Assembly: GCA_964030475.1 (NCBI GenBank)
Contig: CAXIPT010000005.1
Coordinates: forward strand, 4,320,650 to 4,384,649
Length of the DNA: 64,000 nucleotides
Source of the DNA: Tethya wilhelma
Lineage: Eukaryota; Porifera; Demospongiae; Tethyida; Tethyidae
Reading direction: 5' to 3'
Made by a program: the position numbers and the translations under genes. Under the pieces are notes generated by a model. That model was not told the DNA's origin, did not search any database, and was given only the letters and a program-made list of their open reading frames with translations. Shown here piece by piece: positions 61,165 through 64,000 of this stretch. Each line of letters starts with the position of its first letter. The stretch's first letter is position 1.

Positions 61165-62448
61165 TTACTTGATACAGGAAGGCTTGGGGTCAGAGTTTTC
61201 CACTGTTCCTTGAACATTCTCGCAAACATAAAACAAAGATGCCCATCCTTTTACAGTGACATTACTGAACACAATCCCCCTACAGGGGTTAGATTCGGCA
61301 CACCTCAGAACACCAGCATTCAACCACCCACCATCCGAAGTAACATTCTGTAGGAAGATATTGGTGACATTCACGAGAGGTTGAGGTGGCGGCCATATTC
61401 CATCGCCTCCTCCATCAGGCTGCTTCTGCTGCTGTGGTCCAATGTAGATTGGCCAGAGAATCGGCTCGTGAATACTAATGTTTTGGTAAACAATATTATC
61501 AATGATTCCCGATCCTTCTTTGCCAGAGTTGGTTTTCACATAGATTGCTTTGAATGGGTAGGTAAATTTGATGTTTCTAAAGGTCACATTCCTGATGCAA
61601 TTGATGTTTATGTTCGGTGGGACTGATCCAATGCTCATACCAACTGATCGTATGATGTTTGCATTCTCCACAGTTACATTCTCTGTGCACCCACTTTCTT
61701 TGAGTCGTGAAGGTTTAACAGCCACAGCATCATCATAGTTCTCCACAGTGATGTTTTGAATGAGTATATTCTGTCCGGATGGATCTATACCATCTGTGTT
61801 GAAAGGAAACATTGGTACCTTCCAAGGAGACGATTTCACTAGGTTGTCTTGAGCTTCTACATCTACCCAAATGTATAGGTTTCTCACTAAGAGGTTCTTT
61901 ACATTCGGAACACGAAGGTGGAAGTTGGGTGAATTACGCATGGTCAAATTAGCCACAGTAACATTGGTGCAATACTCCATGTTCACTAAATGTGGTCTAT
62001 CATACTTGAGGAAGTTGAACATCAGTTCAACCCACCATTTGTAACCTTGTCCATCTATAGTCCCAGGGCCAGACAGGGTAAAATCTGAACAGTTGGAGAA
62101 CTCAAGCACATCTTGATATTTCTTACCAGACACCACAGGCCAAGAGGTGATGTTTGAGATTGCAATCAGCTCCCCTTCCACCTGCAATTTGACTTGCTTT
62201 AGCCCATTGGCTGAAATAGAGAAGATATAGTATTTGGAGTACTGTGGAACCACAACTGAGCTCCCTGGCTTGGCTGCCTGGAGAGCAGTTGAAATGGCCT
62301 CACTGTTTTTGATTGCTGCTTCAGCAGATGAATCATTTGCTACAGCACCATAGCTGTCTACTGAGAGTATTTCTGTGGCAGTAACAATTCCTAAGAAAAC
62401 TACAACAACTGATACCACTGGGAGAGTGTGGCCACTGTGAAAATCCAT
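61165..62448 (-). CDS. Secreted GH28 (polygalacturonase-like) protein, intronless, altered active site
   Basis: One 427-codon frame with an N-terminal signal peptide (VVSVVVVFLGIVTA). It is a right-handed beta-helix of the pectinase fold: many repeated N-x-[ST]-V-x-N turns, then FNTDGID (216-222) and YDDAVAVK (238-245), which keep the aspartates of the GH28 NTD and DD motifs. The GHG motif reads SVGMSIGS (268-275), so catalytic-site His is Val269; the RIK motif reads YVK (303-305), losing Arg but keeping Lys. About a dozen N-glycosylation sites. Substrate may be rhamnogalacturonan-like or another polyuronide, or it may be a binding protein; canonical polygalacturonase activity is doubtful. 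It lies 50 bp downstream of a repeat boundary. GH28 is rare in animals, and with no introns lateral gain from microbes or algae is possible but untested. Confidence 0.85.
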   Translation of the reverse strand: MDFHSGHTLPVVSVVVVFLGIVTATEILSVDSYGAVANDSSAEAAIKNSEAISTALQAAKPGSSVVVPQYSKYYIFSISANGLKQVKLQVEGELIAISNITSWPVVSGKKYQDVLEFSNCSDFTLSGPGTIDGQGYKWWVELMFNFLKYDRPHLVNMEYCTNVTVANLTMRNSPNFHLRVPNVKNLLVRNLYIWVDVEAQDNLVKSSPWKVPMFPFNTDGIDPSGQNILIQNITVENYDDAVAVKPSRLKESGCTENVTVENANIIRSVGMSIGSVPPNININCIRNVTFRNIKFTYPFKAIYVKTNSGKEGSGIIDNIVYQNISIHEPILWPIYIGPQQQKQPDGGGDGIWPPPQPLVNVTNIFLQNVTSDGGWLNAGVLRCAESNPCRGIVFSNVTVKGWASLFYVCENVQGTVENSDPKPSCIK

Positions 62449-62503
62449 GATTTTCTTGATGGATACAAAATTTAATTATCCACTCAGTATGTAATCTATT
62501 ATT

Positions 62504-63234
62504 GGGGCGAGCCTGAGCGAGCCCCACATAGTCGTTGCAATTGGTAAAATTTCTGTTTGTACACCGTGGACAGTTTCCGTATATTCAAATTATTCGAACG
62601 TGCACGTGGTGTTGCAATATTGAAATCGATTGCGCAATAGCATTAGCACATGTTTTCTCAGTGTCCAGAAATTTGACGTGCAGAGATTCGATCATGGATA
62701 ATAATGAAGAGAAAAAACAAAAACGCCTTGCACGGCGAAGAGAACTCTACAGAGAGCGTAAAGCTAGAGAAACGCCTGATGACAAAGAAAGGAGACTCGC
62801 CTTGCACGGCGAAGAGAACTGTACAGAGAACGCATAGCTAGGGAAAGTCATTCAAACGCCTGATGACCAAGAAAAAAGACTTCAAGGTGTAGACGAAATG
62901 AGTCGTCAACAGCAGTGACGCCCGAGGGAAACAGCACGCTCGTCTTGCCCAAGAAAGAGTCGGAGTCGATACATAAACTTCGCTTAGTGCTCCTCTGCTC
63001 AAGTTGCACCATGCATGCATGATCTAGCCATAGGATTGGATCGTCACGAAAGAAAACAAAACACTGACTTGTCAAAATCGAAATAATCGGATCGTCAAAT
63101 TAGAAAACTACTTTTAGGTTTCGCTCACTCGGAAATTTCAAGCTAATTTCTACTATCTATGCTTAGCATCGATGTACTGTCTTCCCAATCTCAGTGCTGT
63201 GGTCTTACAAACTGTATGCGCTCAGGCTCGCCCC
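62504..63234. mobile_element. Repeat element with GGGGCGAGCC ends
   Basis: Starts GGGGCGAGCCTGAGCGAGCC and ends with the inverse GCTCAGGCTCGCCCC. The same end sequence bounds 57482-58107. Encloses a short Arg-rich frame at 62694-62837. Confidence 0.5.
62694..62837 (+). CDS. Arg-rich repeat peptide fragment (RLARRRELYRER), element-borne
   Basis: 47 codons from ATG to TAG. It reads RLARRRELYRERKARETPDD and then repeats the same DNA (CGCCTTGCACGGCGAAGAG) in a shifted frame, so a deletion broke an originally in-frame tandem repeat; a third ETPDDQE-like unit follows the stop. Inside the element at 62504-63234. Such Arg-rich heptad-like repeats are seen in transposon-encoded proteins; I cannot name the family. 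Confidence 0.35.
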   Translation: MDNNEEKKQKRLARRRELYRERKARETPDDKERRLALHGEENCTENA

Positions 63235-64000
63235 ATAGATGCTTGCATCTGTCTAGTCTATGATGTAATAGATACGCAGCCACTGCACGACTTGGCTAAA
63301 GAGGTGGGGCTAATAATTATCTTCCCACTTATTGAGCAGCATATAGGCAGCTATTAGCTAGCCTAACTTAAAATTGTAAGTCATGCATGCAGTGACTGAT
63401 ATAATTGTTCACCATCAGTGCTGACAATATAATGCTTACTTGTGCTACGCCCTGTCTTTAAATATAGATAATCAATATTAATTTTAGGCTATAGCAAAAA
63501 GCATATTAAACTTTAAAGTTGGGAGGCGAGGTAGGTTGTACTGAAGCTTAGCCTACACACTATTACATGCTGCAGGCAGTTTTGTCTTCAAGGCCTTCCT
63601 AGCTACGTAGCTGAGCCTATAGAATGAGGCTAAGCTGCATGCGGTTTGTGTGGAAGAGTTTGGGAAGGGGGGGGACAAAATTCACTAGTGAATATTGTCC
63701 CCCCTTGAAAAACACTGTTTTGCGCACCATTCCATCATTCGGCATCATTTGGAAGGGGGGANGAAACCACAAACCCATCTTGATAGCTACTTGTCAGCGT
63801 ACTGATTGTCTAGTATTTGAATGTTGACCACATGCAATATGCACATACACTGCGTGATGATCTAGGAACCTCTATCCCATATACTGTTCAATTATAGTAG
63901 ATAACATTGATAGTGTGTTGAATACGTAATGAAATTCATGATATTTGTGTACTTTAAGTTATTATATATATGGCCTATAAGATGGAGGCNCAATTTTTTC
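63235..64000. other. No gene supported
   Basis: Only the hairpin at 63665-63706 and isolated N bases at 63763 and 63990. Confidence 0.5.
63665..63706. repeat. Hairpin GGGGGGACAAAATTCACTAG
   Basis: GGGGGGACAAAATTCACTAG is followed directly by TGAATATTGTCCCCCC. No gene nearby. Confidence 0.7.

Noticed and set aside
1..64000. tRNA, rRNA, CRISPR arrays, bacterial operons
   Set aside because: None seen; direct repeats present are microsatellites, minisatellites or element arms.

Overview
The window is AT-rich, intron-bearing animal nuclear DNA, packed with inverted-repeat mobile elements. Gene content (mitochondrial-clan cytochrome P450s, a K+-selective cyclic-nucleotide-domain channel, an animal-type di-N-acetylchitobiase, a receptor built of NIDO, SRCR and Ig domains) points to an early-branching metazoan. 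Short receptor introns and the SRCR/NIDO mix make a demosponge my best guess; this is inference, not a sequence match.

Layout. 1-12.1 kb: minus-strand P450 gene A (six exons; the heme-binding 3' end is off the left edge or lost), its introns swollen by nested elements. 13.1-15.1 kb: an orphan set of P450 3' exons (heme-binding and C-terminal). 15.1-17.1 kb: inverted-repeat elements. 17.1-19.8 kb: minus-strand two-repeat channel that stops in the second repeat. 19.9-21.1 kb: intronless chitobiase, minus. 21.4-22.8 kb: plus-strand gene with an eh1-like motif, head-to-head with the chitobiase and lacking its 3' end. 22.8-32.3 kb: repeats only. 32.3-47.0 kb: minus-strand P450 gene B exons 1-6, with an antisense CR1/L2-type LINE (32.7-36.65 kb) in intron 5 and a decayed Ulp1-protease/PHD transposon at 43.2-44.5 kb in intron 1. 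47.0-48.2 kb: shared spacer with DR1 motifs. 48.3-56.5 kb: 24-exon NIDO/SRCR/Ig receptor, minus. 57-59.3 kb: repeats, including a nearly perfect 341-bp palindrome. 59.4-60.9 kb: Arg/Ser-rich small gene with frameshifts. 61.2-62.4 kb: intronless secreted GH28-family protein. 62.5-63.2 kb: element with an Arg-rich peptide; the rest has no gene I can support.

The two P450 genes are tandem duplicates: all five paired exons from exon 2 to exon 6 have identical lengths and phases. Gene B exons 1-6 lack a 3' end, and exactly the missing heme and C-terminal exons lie 17 kb further on the same strand. Between them sit three unrelated genes, two of them incomplete at the edges. Either a block was inserted into gene B or the assembly is wrong there. 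No tRNA, rRNA or CRISPR was seen. Exon borders come from reading splice sites and phases by eye and have not been checked against RNA.
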